Assembly: GCA_900199555.1 (NCBI GenBank)
Contig: FZQZ01000003.1
Span: 62,001 to 126,000, forward strand
Length of the DNA stretch: 64,000 nucleotides
Reading direction: 5' to 3'
Origin: Prevotellaceae bacterium MN60
GTDB lineage: Bacteria; Bacteroidota; Bacteroidia; Bacteroidales; Bacteroidaceae
Part shown: piece by piece, positions 25,687 through 33,630 of the stretch
Position numbering within the stretch: position 1 is the stretch's first letter
Layout: each line of letters begins with the position of its first letter
Program-made: the position numbers and the translations under genes
Notes under the pieces: model-generated
What the model was told of the DNA's origin: nothing
The model's input: the letters and a program-made list of their open reading frames with translations, nothing else
The model's database searches: none

Positions 25687-26109
25687 ATGAAAAAGATAGT
25701 TTATATTGTTTTAGCGGTTATATTTATCATCTCTTGTTCAAAAGGACGTGATGTAAAACAACTCATTGCTGGCGATAGTTGTCAGTATTGGTATGTGCTA
25801 ACCCCTGATTCTGAAGGGAAAACAAAATATTATTATTATTTTAATCGTAGTGGAAAATGGATTGCCCTTGAAGAAAGCTATCGGGATCAGAAAATCCGTT
25901 TGCCTGAAATGGATGACGTTATATGCGAGCCGACTTGGATGTTAAGAAACGACACTGTAATAAGTATGGGAGGGCTAGACAGAAGTCTTGAAATCGTGAA
26001 TGATACATTCCTAATCATAACGACAGATAAATACCATTGGACAGATACTTTGTATAAGGTAACAAATCCCCATTTGCTGAAAAAGTTGCAAGAGGTTAAG
26101 ATTCCTTAG
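25687..26109 (+). CDS. Small lipoprotein of the AT-rich island
   Basis: 140 residues. Signal peptide MKKIVYIVLAVIFIISC with lipobox Cys 17. The mature chain is beta-rich with Trp and Tyr spaced as in small lipocalin-like barrels (DSCQYWYVLTPDSEGKTKYY, SGKWIALEES, TWMLRNDTVISMGG, FLIITTDKYHWTDTLYKV); that fold is only a guess. The AGDSCQ block links it to the preceding lipoprotein (CGDSCQ), suggesting the two arose by duplication of a domain. It is the last gene of the four-gene island, 14 bp after the previous stop. Confidence 0.55.
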   Translation: MKKIVYIVLAVIFIISCSKGRDVKQLIAGDSCQYWYVLTPDSEGKTKYYYYFNRSGKWIALEESYRDQKIRLPEMDDVICEPTWMLRNDTVISMGGLDRSLEIVNDTFLIITTDKYHWTDTLYKVTNPHLLKKLQEVKIP

Positions 26110-26135
26110 AATTCTCTTCTATGACAGACAAGTAA

Positions 26136-26158
26136 CACAGGGGGACTGTCCCCCTGTG
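26136..26158. repeat. CACAG-type palindromic element, second copy
   Basis: CACAGGGGGAC, centre T, GTCCCCCTGTG. Compared with 7826-7848 the C-G pair at arm position 6 is replaced by G-C, a compensatory change that keeps pairing. Confidence 0.8.
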
Positions 26159-26243
26159 CGAAACAATCTTCACATTCACGCGTATCGTGGAGTCCTATAG
26201 TCGCATTACGTATGAATAGTATTTTTGGCCTATCTCGGCAATC

Positions 26244-26484
26244 GTATCAGACTATCTTTGTCTTGTATCAGGCTATCCCTGCTCTGAATTAGCCTAACTC
26301 AGCGCTGAATTAGCTACACTCAGCGCCCAATCAGTTACTTTCGCACCTCAATAGTTATTGTATTGCACCTCGAAACAGTTATATTCGGAGCTGAATGTAG
26401 CTAGTTACGCGAGCTAGACAATTATGCGTAAATTCAAGGAGAATTATGCGTAAATACTCCTTGAATTATGCCGTCAAACTATTG
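26244..26484. repeat. 21-22-bp-period degenerate array A
   Basis: Unit starts are at 26244, 26265, 26286, 26307, 26328, 26349, 26371, 26393, 26419, 26441 and 26463, that is steps of 21 or 22 with one of 26. Typical units read GAATTAGCTACACTCAGCGC and GAATTATGCGTAAATACTCC. It fills a convergent, gene-free gap of about 450 bp (26110-26562) that also holds the CACAG palindrome. An almost identical unit set occurs at 45810-46010. Confidence 0.8.
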
Positions 26485-26562
26485 GGCTATAAAATTATAA
26501 GGAAAAGAGTTTATTTCAAAAAACATTGGTGGAAGAGTTGCTAGCGAGGCAACGCAGAAGCG

Positions 26563-26643
26563 TTACTCGCCCTTTTTGCTTTTGTAGATAAACACGCCAA
26601 GGACGATGATTACTACAACAGTGATGATGTGAAGCCAATCCAT
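26563..26643 (-). CDS. 26-residue single-TM peptide
   Basis: ATG at 26643 to TAA at 26563 encodes MDWLHIITVVVIIVLGVFIY followed by KSKKGE: a short Trp-containing N-terminus, one hydrophobic helix, a basic tail. A TATTTTTG -7 box lies 38 bp upstream on the same strand. It is the only open frame in this stretch with both a promoter and membrane-peptide composition. Small regulatory or toxin-like membrane peptides have this build; the function is not known. Confidence 0.5.
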   Translation of the reverse strand: MDWLHIITVVVIIVLGVFIYKSKKGE

Positions 26644-26681
26644 AATATGACGATTAAATGAGTAATTAGATATTTCGGGTG

Positions 26682-26689
26682 CAAAAATA
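26682..26689 (-). promoter_or_regulatory. -7 box of the 26-residue peptide gene
   Basis: TATTTTTG on the minus strand, TAnnTTTG type, 38 bp before the ATG. Confidence 0.5.
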
Positions 26690-26698
26690 CGAAAAATA

Positions 26699-26731
26699 AT
26701 TTGGAACTTTCAAAAAAAATTGCGATATTTG
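26699..26731 (+). promoter_or_regulatory. Promoter of the PAP2-barrel gene
   Basis: TTTG near 26699-26703 and GATATTTG at 26724-26731 (one mismatch to TAnnTTTG), about 20 bp apart. Confidence 0.5.
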
Positions 26732-26800
26732 CAAACGAACAGAAGAGGAAAATAAAGAAACAACTCAATATTCAATCAATAACTAATACTTGATTTTTTT

Positions 26801-28513
26801 ATGAAAAGATATTTTTGGATGCTTGCCGTCGTTATCACTTTTTGCGGCAGCAGTGTGCAGGCATCAGATTACACCACTTCATGTCCTCTAACGCTGGAGG
26901 TTCCTGAAATGACTCCCACTCTGACTTATGAGAGGGCTGACACGTATCGTCCTGAACTGAAGTTGGAGGTGAAAGATCATGCGCCCTGGGCAAAGGAGAA
27001 CTGGACATGGATGCGCACGAATCCGGGCGTAAAACCCTATAAGGTGATGGACGACCTGACATTTGTGGGTGTACCCGTATTCTTGGCTGGTATCATTGCC
27101 AAGAGTGAGAAGAGTGCATTCCGACAGAACACCAAGGATAATAAGCATACACTGCTGACCGACTTTAAGACGGGCATTGACGACTATTCACAATTCTTCG
27201 GTCCGGTGATGACTACCGGTTTAAAGATTGCTGGCGTAGAAGGACGTAGCGACTGGGGACGCTATCTGGCATCAACAGCCATGTCGTATGCTATCATGGC
27301 TGGTTTTGTAAATGGCATCAAATATACAGCTAAAGAGATGCGCCCCGACGGAAGTACAGCCAACTCATGGCCTTCGGGACATACGGCAACAGCCTTTGTG
27401 GGTGCTACCATTCTGCATAAGGAATATGGTATGACTCGTTCGCCATGGTATTCGGTAGCAGGCTATGGTGTGGCTACAGCTACTGGTGTGATGCGCGTAT
27501 TGAATAATCGCCACTGGATAAGTGATGTGCTCTCTGGTGCTGGTATCGGTATCATGTCAACAGAGCTGGCTTACGCACTGAGCGATGTATTCTTCAAGGG
27601 CAAAGGACTGCTGCGTGGCGACATCAGCGGCGAGAAGAGCATCATCGACCATCCTTCATTCTTCAGCATATCAATGGGTATCGGCTTCGGCTCGTCAAAT
27701 GTAGACTTTGATATGGGCGACTTATCGTTTACCGAATTGGATGATGAAGACAAGGCATTCAACCTGAAATTCAAAGCTACCACCGCTGTAGCTGCCGAGG
27801 GTGCTTACTTTATCAACAAATATATCGGTTTTGGTGGACGTCTGCGCGTGAACTCTGCTCCTATCAAAGGATGGGACGGTATAGAGGCTTATGCATGGAA
27901 CGACATGATAGATACGTATGCTAATCTGCTGAGTCAGCCCGACATGCAGGTTATTGCTTTGGGTGATGAAGATGGTACTCGCAAGCCTTATCTCGACGAC
28001 GTAACGATGACCATTAAGAGTGACCACCTGACTGAGTTTGCCGTTGACCTGGGTGTATACTTCAACCTACCACTGTCGCGCAGATTTGCACTGGGCAGCA
28101 AGTTGCTGATTGGTAGAAGTATCATGCAGGAGATAGACCTGAACGCAACAGCTAAGGGTGGTAAATGGACCTACGACTTGGACGACGACTACTTGGCTAC
28201 CAACATCCAGTATCATGGTGAGTACGAGAGGGAATGGGACTACTTCACCGTTAGTGGCAATAACACCATGAAATATGGTACAGGTATCTCGCTGACTTAT
28301 GCCTACAAGGAGAACTTTGCATGGAAGTTGTTCTTTGACTACGACTTCACTCGCAAGACCTATACCATGGAGTATAATCCAGCAGGTTATCTCGCCAGTG
28401 CATTCCCCGACATGAAAGAGGTGTTCGAGGACGACATATTTAAGGCATCAAAGAGTGTGAAGAAGAATCGACACACCTTTATCCTGGGTGGCTCGTTCAC
28501 CGTATCCTTCTAA
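26801..28513 (+). CDS. PAP2-family phosphatase fused to an outer-membrane barrel-like domain
   Basis: 570 residues with a signal peptide (MKRYFWMLAVVITFCGSSVQA). The PAP2 catalytic motifs lie between about 170 and 245: KEMRP (C1, K-x6-RP type), SWPSGHTATAF (C2) and NNRHWISDVLSGAG (C3). About 290 residues downstream are beta-rich with amphipathic strands (FFSISMGIGFGSSNVDFDMG, YAYKENFAWKLFFDYDFTRK) and the protein ends HTFILGGSFTVSF, the aromatic-terminated last strand of an outer-membrane barrel. Periplasmic phosphatases of this kind dephosphorylate lipid A or isoprenyl pyrophosphate in Bacteroidota; the substrate here is not shown. It is a single-gene unit. Confidence 0.8.
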   Translation: MKRYFWMLAVVITFCGSSVQASDYTTSCPLTLEVPEMTPTLTYERADTYRPELKLEVKDHAPWAKENWTWMRTNPGVKPYKVMDDLTFVGVPVFLAGIIAKSEKSAFRQNTKDNKHTLLTDFKTGIDDYSQFFGPVMTTGLKIAGVEGRSDWGRYLASTAMSYAIMAGFVNGIKYTAKEMRPDGSTANSWPSGHTATAFVGATILHKEYGMTRSPWYSVAGYGVATATGVMRVLNNRHWISDVLSGAGIGIMSTELAYALSDVFFKGKGLLRGDISGEKSIIDHPSFFSISMGIGFGSSNVDFDMGDLSFTELDDEDKAFNLKFKATTAVAAEGAYFINKYIGFGGRLRVNSAPIKGWDGIEAYAWNDMIDTYANLLSQPDMQVIALGDEDGTRKPYLDDVTMTIKSDHLTEFAVDLGVYFNLPLSRRFALGSKLLIGRSIMQEIDLNATAKGGKWTYDLDDDYLATNIQYHGEYEREWDYFTVSGNNTMKYGTGISLTYAYKENFAWKLFFDYDFTRKTYTMEYNPAGYLASAFPDMKEVFEDDIFKASKSVKKNRHTFILGGSFTVSF

Positions 28514-28588
28514 TAGAAAAAAGACGAAAAGCAGGAATATATAACCGAACCTACGAAGTATTTTAGTGACAATTAAGTAACTAAAGGA

Positions 28589-28619
28589 TGTGGCTCACAT
28601 GCACTGCGTGTGAGTCACA
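28589..28619 (+). terminator. Hairpin after the PAP2-barrel gene
   Basis: TGTGGCTCACA and TGTGAGTCACA pair (one G-T) over a 9-nt loop, followed by a T/A-rich tail without a clean T-run. Confidence 0.45.
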
Positions 28620-28689
28620 ATTCTTATTTATTGTTGTATACTTAGAAAAATTAATCCGCTCCTACAACTGATAATAGAAAAAAAAATTA

Positions 28690-28697
28690 TATCTTTG
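28690..28697 (+). promoter_or_regulatory. -7 box of the DUF3822-rsmD operon
   Basis: TATCTTTG ending 8 bp before the ATG at 28706. Confidence 0.6.
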
Positions 28698-28705
28698 CAA
28701 ACGAA

Positions 28706-28792
28706 ATGACAAGTATCCATAAAACAAATATCCTTTTGGCACTCGTGGCAGTGGCGCTAGCCGTGCTATGCGTGTTAAGCATTATGACGTGA
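28706..28792 (+). CDS. 28-residue single-TM peptide coupled to the DUF3822 gene
   Basis: MTSIHKTNILLALVAVALAV plus LCVLSIMT: one continuous hydrophobic helix after a short polar start. Its TGA overlaps the ATG of the next gene (TGATG at 28790-28794), so translation is likely coupled. The -7 box is 8 bp upstream. It is too short for family assignment. It may be a real micro-protein or a leader that delivers ribosomes to the DUF3822 start. Confidence 0.5.
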   Translation: MTSIHKTNILLALVAVALAVLCVLSIMT

Positions 28793-29580
28793 TGGACAAC
28801 AAACAGAAAAGACTTGTAATACGTGTGAGCAGAAGCAGTCTCTCGTTCTCAATGACGACAGACAGCGACATCACCTATGAGCCCTACGCACTGAACAGCA
28901 GCATATCGATGGCTGCCAATCTGCGTGAGGCGCTGCGCACCGTGCCCATGCTGAGCGAACACTTTGAGCGCGTACTGGTGATGGTAGACTCACTGACACT
29001 GATGGTTCCCGCCGACCTCTTTGTAGAGAGCGAGCGCGACCAAATGTATCATCATGCCTTCACAGGACAGGAACAGCAGATAGTGATGCACACCGTATTG
29101 CCCGACCTGAATGCTGTGGCATTGTTCTCTGTACAAAAGGATTTTCGCACCGTGCTCAACGACCGTTTCGATGGTGTGCGCTATACGGCAGCCATGGCTC
29201 CTGTGTGGCGCCATCTGCATCAGCGCAGCTATACGGGACAGCATCAGAAGCTGTATGGATACTTCCATGATCGCCGCATGGAGGTGTTTAGCTTTAGCCA
29301 GAACCGCTTTAAGTTCTGCAACACCTTTACCGTCAACAATCCTAACGATGCACTCTACTATATGCTTGGCGTATGGAAACAGTTAGCTATGTCGGCAGAA
29401 CATGACGAGCTGCATCTGGTGGGCGACATCATTGAGCGCGAACAACTGATAGAAGAGGCTCAGCGCTTTATCAAGCGTGTATTCTATATCAATCCATCAG
29501 GAGAGTTTAACCGTGCTACCGTGACACAGATCAATGGTATGCCTTACGACCTGATGACGCTATTTGTAAAAGGCCGATGA
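28792..29580 (+). CDS. DUF3822 family protein
   Basis: 262 residues from MDNKQKRLVIRVSRSSLSFS. The protein has two ribonuclease H/actin-like halves (strands LVIRVSRSSLSFSM and FERVLVMVDSLTLMVPADLF in the first, QKLYGYFHDRRMEVFSFSQN in the second) as in DUF3822, a Bacteroidota family of ASKHA-like proteins that is almost always next to rsmD. It is downstream of a 28-residue peptide (1-bp overlap) and overlaps rsmD by 4 bp (ATGA). I prefer 28792 to the upstream in-frame start at 28768, which lies inside the peptide gene. Function unknown; the pairing suggests a link to rRNA modification. Confidence 0.75.
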   Translation: MDNKQKRLVIRVSRSSLSFSMTTDSDITYEPYALNSSISMAANLREALRTVPMLSEHFERVLVMVDSLTLMVPADLFVESERDQMYHHAFTGQEQQIVMHTVLPDLNAVALFSVQKDFRTVLNDRFDGVRYTAAMAPVWRHLHQRSYTGQHQKLYGYFHDRRMEVFSFSQNRFKFCNTFTVNNPNDALYYMLGVWKQLAMSAEHDELHLVGDIIEREQLIEEAQRFIKRVFYINPSGEFNRATVTQINGMPYDLMTLFVKGR

Positions 29581-30128
29581 GAATCATTACTGGAAAATAT
29601 AAGGGACGTCACTTTGACATACCCCGCTCGTTTAAGGCTCGTCCTACGACAGACTTTGCCAAGGAGAACATCTTCAATGTGCTGGTACAGTATGTTGACT
29701 TTGAAGATGCCACTGCGCTTGACCTCTTCTCAGGTACGGGCAGCATCTCACTGGAACTATTGTCGCGTGGCTGCAGTCAGGTAGTCAGCGTGGAGATGGA
29801 TCGTGACCATCATCGGTTTATTCAGGAATGTATCAAGAAGCTGGGTGGCCAGGGTATTATCCCTATTCGTGGTGATGTATTCCGCTTTATCAAGTCGTGC
29901 AAGCAGCAATACGACATCATCTTTGCCGACCCTCCCTATGCACTGAAAGAGTTGCCCCAGATACCCGACTTGGTTATCGAGAAGCAACTGTTAAAGGAAA
30001 ACGGCATCTTTGTCTTTGAACATGGCAAAGACTACGACTTTTCTCAGCATCCTAACTTTGTGGAGCACCGTAGCTATGGCAGCGTAAACTTCTCGCTGTT
30101 TAGAGCAACGGAGACACCAAGCGAGTAA
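29577..30128 (+). CDS. rsmD: 16S rRNA (guanine966-N2)-methyltransferase RsmD
   Basis: 183 residues. RsmD methylates G966 of 16S rRNA using SAM. The start MRIITGKYKGRHFDIP is typical. SAM-binding motif I is ALDLFSGTGSISLELLSRG, and the catalytic motif IV is FADPPYAL (DPPY, about 117-121). It overlaps DUF3822 by ATGA at the 5' end, and its last 29 bp overlap the convergent cls gene. Confidence 0.93.
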   Translation: MRIITGKYKGRHFDIPRSFKARPTTDFAKENIFNVLVQYVDFEDATALDLFSGTGSISLELLSRGCSQVVSVEMDRDHHRFIQECIKKLGGQGIIPIRGDVFRFIKSCKQQYDIIFADPPYALKELPQIPDLVIEKQLLKENGIFVFEHGKDYDFSQHPNFVEHRSYGSVNFSLFRATETPSE

Positions 30129-31530
30129 GCGATTCCCACAAGCGTGGCAGGAAACGAGGACTGATGCGCTGTGGTATTTCATTCAGTTCTACGCTCTGCA
30201 TCTGGTCGTCTAAGAATACCTTCTTCATTCTCAGCGCCGTGCCTTCATCATAGACAAAGGCGTTGACCTCGAAGTTGTTCTCAAAAGAGCGGATATCCAA
30301 ATTGGTAGAGCCACAGGTGGAAAGTGTATCGTCAGAAACCATCATCTTTGAGTGCATGAATCCTGAGCGATAGAGATATATCTTGGCTCCCGCCTCATGC
30401 AACTCACGAAGATAGGAGCGCGAAGCCCAATCAGTGAAAGGAGCATCGGAGCGCAGCGGACAGATGATGCGCACATCAACACCACCTACAGCTACCGTCT
30501 TCAACGCAAAAAGGATAGGCTCGTTGGGCAGGAAATAAGGCGTCTCGATATAGACATAGCGACGAGCTGCCAAGATAGAGCGTACATAGCCCTGCATAAT
30601 CTCAGGATAGTGGGCTGTAGGACCACTGGTAACAATCTGCACAACACAATTATTGGGCGACAATACTGGCGTCAAAGGAGGATAATAGGCACGGTTGGTA
30701 ATGAGCGTATGGTCTACAAAATACCAATCTATCAGGAATGCACGCTGCAAAGCATAGACGGCACCACCCGTCAGTCGCCACATCGTGTCGCGCCAAGGTT
30801 GCTGTCCGGTACCCTTCACATAGCGCAAAGCAATATTCATGCCTCCCACATAACCTATCACACCATCAATAACAATCAGTTTACGATGGTCGCGGTAGTT
30901 GGCCTTTGACGTAAACGAGGGGAAATGGACAGGCAGGAATGCTGATACCTCTATACCTGCATCACGCATACGGTTGAAGAAGCGATGACTCACCTTCCAG
31001 CAGCCCACATCATCGTATATCAGGCGCACTGCAACACCACTGCGTGCCTTTTCTATCAAGGCATCTGCCACCAGATTGCCCAAGGCATCGTCTTCAATGA
31101 TATAGAGTTCGAGATGAATATGATGCTGAGCCTCAGCAATATCTTTCAATAGTTCGGGGATATAGGCATAACCATCGGTGATGATATCTATCTGATTATC
31201 CTTAAAGGGCAATGCCATATTCTGATTGATAAAGAGGTCGACCAGTTGTCGATGGCGCTCAGGCACACGGAAGTCTTCCTGCTCTACAAAACTCAGCATA
31301 GAGCGCTTGGTCAGCTGGTCTAGCGAGCGTTGACTGACAAGGCGCTCACGACGATGATTGATGCCAAAGAAGAGGTAGAAGACGATGCCCACAAGGGGTA
31401 TAAAGAATATCACCAGCGCCCACGCCATCGTCTTAGCGGGCTGCCGGTTGTCCATAATGACATGAATAATCGTAACTGCTATCAGTATCCATGCCAGTGT
31501 GGCACCTATTATATATAATAATCCGTACAT
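30100..31530 (-). CDS. cls: Cardiolipin synthase
   Basis: 476 residues. Two N-terminal membrane segments (about 4-26 and 36-56) precede two phospholipase D domains: HKD1 HRKLIVIDGVIGYVGGMNI (about 217-235) and HKD2 HSKMMVSDDTLSTCGSTNLD (about 390-409). The enzyme condenses two phosphatidylglycerols to cardiolipin at the inner membrane. Length and order are standard for bacterial ClsA. It ends inside rsmD (29-bp convergent overlap) and starts 3 bp after dnaG on the same strand. Confidence 0.95.
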   Translation of the reverse strand: MYGLLYIIGATLAWILIAVTIIHVIMDNRQPAKTMAWALVIFFIPLVGIVFYLFFGINHRRERLVSQRSLDQLTKRSMLSFVEQEDFRVPERHRQLVDLFINQNMALPFKDNQIDIITDGYAYIPELLKDIAEAQHHIHLELYIIEDDALGNLVADALIEKARSGVAVRLIYDDVGCWKVSHRFFNRMRDAGIEVSAFLPVHFPSFTSKANYRDHRKLIVIDGVIGYVGGMNIALRYVKGTGQQPWRDTMWRLTGGAVYALQRAFLIDWYFVDHTLITNRAYYPPLTPVLSPNNCVVQIVTSGPTAHYPEIMQGYVRSILAARRYVYIETPYFLPNEPILFALKTVAVGGVDVRIICPLRSDAPFTDWASRSYLRELHEAGAKIYLYRSGFMHSKMMVSDDTLSTCGSTNLDIRSFENNFEVNAFVYDEGTALRMKKVFLDDQMQSVELNEIPQRISPRFLPRLWESLTRLVSPLL

Positions 31531-31532
31531 GT

Positions 31533-33470
31533 CTAAACTATCACGTCAGACCCACGCTGCTTAGCCAACGCATTGCGCAGCTCTTGAGTCTGCCTGTAGT
31601 CATCCATCAATTCTTTGATGCGCTCCATATCCGAACCAGCCTCTCGCAACTGTTGTTGGAGCGTCTTCAGATGCTGATTGACTATATCCAGACGGAAGTC
31701 GAGTATCAGGTGCTGAACACGCTGACGCAGCAGTGTGGTATTCTCTTTTACCTGAAAGCTCTCACTGAGATGATGACGATCGATACCCAGTTGGGCAGCC
31801 AACTGACTCATCTCTGGATCGGGATGCTGCATAAAGTATTGCTCGGCTACGAAGTTATTGTCAGCCGAATGCTCTACCGCCTCTTGCAGGATACGGTTAT
31901 AGCGCTCATCGCTAAACGAGAGGTTATCGCTACCTAAGTCAAAGTCGATATATTGGGCGACATTCAGATTGACCGTACCACCATCTTCCGTCTCCAAATC
32001 TTCAAAGATAATCTCGTTGCCATGACGAATGATATTCTCTACCAACATGCGCTCTACGGCAGTAGTCTGTTCTAAGGCCGTATGCAAGCCGATAGGTTCT
32101 GGTGCCGAGGTATTATCCTGTTGGCGAGTCTGCTCACGATCAGCTATTCGGCGCTGTTCTTCTTGTTCACCAGCAATATACTTGTTGGTTTGCGATATCA
32201 GTGTAGTCTCGTTGACATCCAATCGGCGTGAACACTCTGTGATGTAGGTGGCACGAACGATAGGATCAGGGATAACACTTACCGAGCGTACAATATTATT
32301 GATAGCCTCAGCACGCTTGATGGGGTCCTTGACATCCCTCAGCATGAGGTCAGTCTTAAACTCGATAAAGTCTGTCTGATGCTGCTCAATATATTCCTTA
32401 AACTCCTGAGCAGTATGTTTACGACTGAACGAGTCGGGGTCGTCGCCATCGGGTAACAACAACACCTTCACATTCATACCCTCTTGCAGCAACATATCGG
32501 TACCACGCATGGCAGCATGAATACCAGCAGCATCACCATCGTAGAGCAGCACGATATTCTGAGTAAAGCGATGCAGCATACGTATCTGATAATTGCTCAA
32601 CGCCGTACCGGAGTTGGCAACCACATTCTCTAATCCGCACTGGTGCATGGCAATGACATCGGTATAGCCTTCCACCATATACACGCAGTCTTCTTTGACA
32701 ATGGCTTTCTTGGCTTGGTAGATGCCATAGAGTTCGCGCTCCTTATGGTAGATCTCCGAATCGGGCGAATTGACATATTTCTGTTGCACACCTTTAGTGG
32801 CAGCATCCAGTTTACGACCACCAAAGGCCACCACCTTACCACTGACATTGAGCCAAGGGAAGATGGCGCGACCGGCAAAGCGGTCATATACTCCATGTTC
32901 ATTCTCGACACAGAGACCGGTCTTTACCAAAAACTCATCTTTGTAACCCTTGCGACGAGCCTCGTTGACCAACGCATCACGCTTGGTTAAGGCAAAGCCC
33001 AACTTAAACTTCTCAATGATATCATCACGGACGCCACGACTACGGAAATACTGTTTACCGATAGCCATACCATCAACATCATTCTTCAGAATGTTATGGA
33101 AATAGTCGCAAGCCCACTCGTTGACCACAAACATCGATTCACGTTCACTCTGCTCACGCTTCTCGTCGTCGCTAAGTTCACGCTCTTGTATCTCAATATT
33201 ATATTTCTTGGCCAACCAGCGCAGGGCTTCAGGATAGGTTATCTGCTCATGCTTCATCAGGAAGTTGATGGCATTACCACCCTCACCACAAGAGAAGCAC
33301 TTACAAATCTGACGAGCCGGCGACACCATAAACGAAGGTGTCTTATCATCATGGAAAGGACATAAACCTTTGTAGTTAACTCCCGACTTACGGAGGTTAA
33401 CAAACTCACCAACAACATCCACGATGTTTACGGCATCCATTATCTTGTCTACGGTCGCTCTATCAATCAT
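31533..33470 (-). CDS. dnaG: DNA primase
   Basis: 645 residues from MIDRATVDKIMD, the family-typical start; the longer frame to 33686 reads through the promoter and a period-7 array. An N-terminal CHC2 zinc finger (CPFHDD ... CKCFSCGEGGNAINFLM), then RNA polymerase core and TOPRIM motifs (VYMVEGYTDVIAMHQ, VLLYDGDAAGIHAA), then a C-terminal helicase-binding region. It makes RNA primers at the replication fork. It is divergent from topB; the 160-bp intergenic region has opposed promoters and a repeat array. The -7 box ends 8 bp before the ATG. Confidence 0.96.
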   Translation of the reverse strand: MIDRATVDKIMDAVNIVDVVGEFVNLRKSGVNYKGLCPFHDDKTPSFMVSPARQICKCFSCGEGGNAINFLMKHEQITYPEALRWLAKKYNIEIQERELSDDEKREQSERESMFVVNEWACDYFHNILKNDVDGMAIGKQYFRSRGVRDDIIEKFKLGFALTKRDALVNEARRKGYKDEFLVKTGLCVENEHGVYDRFAGRAIFPWLNVSGKVVAFGGRKLDAATKGVQQKYVNSPDSEIYHKERELYGIYQAKKAIVKEDCVYMVEGYTDVIAMHQCGLENVVANSGTALSNYQIRMLHRFTQNIVLLYDGDAAGIHAAMRGTDMLLQEGMNVKVLLLPDGDDPDSFSRKHTAQEFKEYIEQHQTDFIEFKTDLMLRDVKDPIKRAEAINNIVRSVSVIPDPIVRATYITECSRRLDVNETTLISQTNKYIAGEQEEQRRIADREQTRQQDNTSAPEPIGLHTALEQTTAVERMLVENIIRHGNEIIFEDLETEDGGTVNLNVAQYIDFDLGSDNLSFSDERYNRILQEAVEHSADNNFVAEQYFMQHPDPEMSQLAAQLGIDRHHLSESFQVKENTTLLRQRVQHLILDFRLDIVNQHLKTLQQQLREAGSDMERIKELMDDYRQTQELRNALAKQRGSDVIV

Positions 33471-33478
33471 AACGAGTG

Positions 33479-33486
33479 CAAAGTTA
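33479..33486 (-). promoter_or_regulatory. -7 box of dnaG
   Basis: TAACTTTG on the minus strand, 8 bp from the ATG at 33470. Confidence 0.6.
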
Positions 33487-33577
33487 CGAAAAGTCGAGAG
33501 AAATACAAAAGGAAAACTTGTTTTTCTTTCATTTCCGAGACGAAGTAATTTCGGCGAAGCCAGAGTTACGAAAAAAA

Positions 33578-33608
33578 GTTGAAAGTTGATAGTTGAAAGT
33601 TGAAAATT
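33578..33608. repeat. 7-bp-period array in the dnaG-topB intergenic region
   Basis: GTTGAAA, GTTGATA, GTTGAAA, GTTGAAA, ending 6 bp before the topB -7 box, where a -33 element would lie. Confidence 0.7.
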
Positions 33609-33614
33609 ATTTCG

Positions 33615-33622
33615 TAACTTTG
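33615..33622 (+). promoter_or_regulatory. -7 box of topB
   Basis: TAACTTTG, 8 bp before the ATG at 33631. Confidence 0.6.
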
Positions 33623-33630
33623 CACTTTGT

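Noticed and set aside
26244..26484. CRISPR array
   Set aside because: Periodic 21-22-bp units are contiguous and degenerate with no unique spacers, and there are no cas genes in the window.
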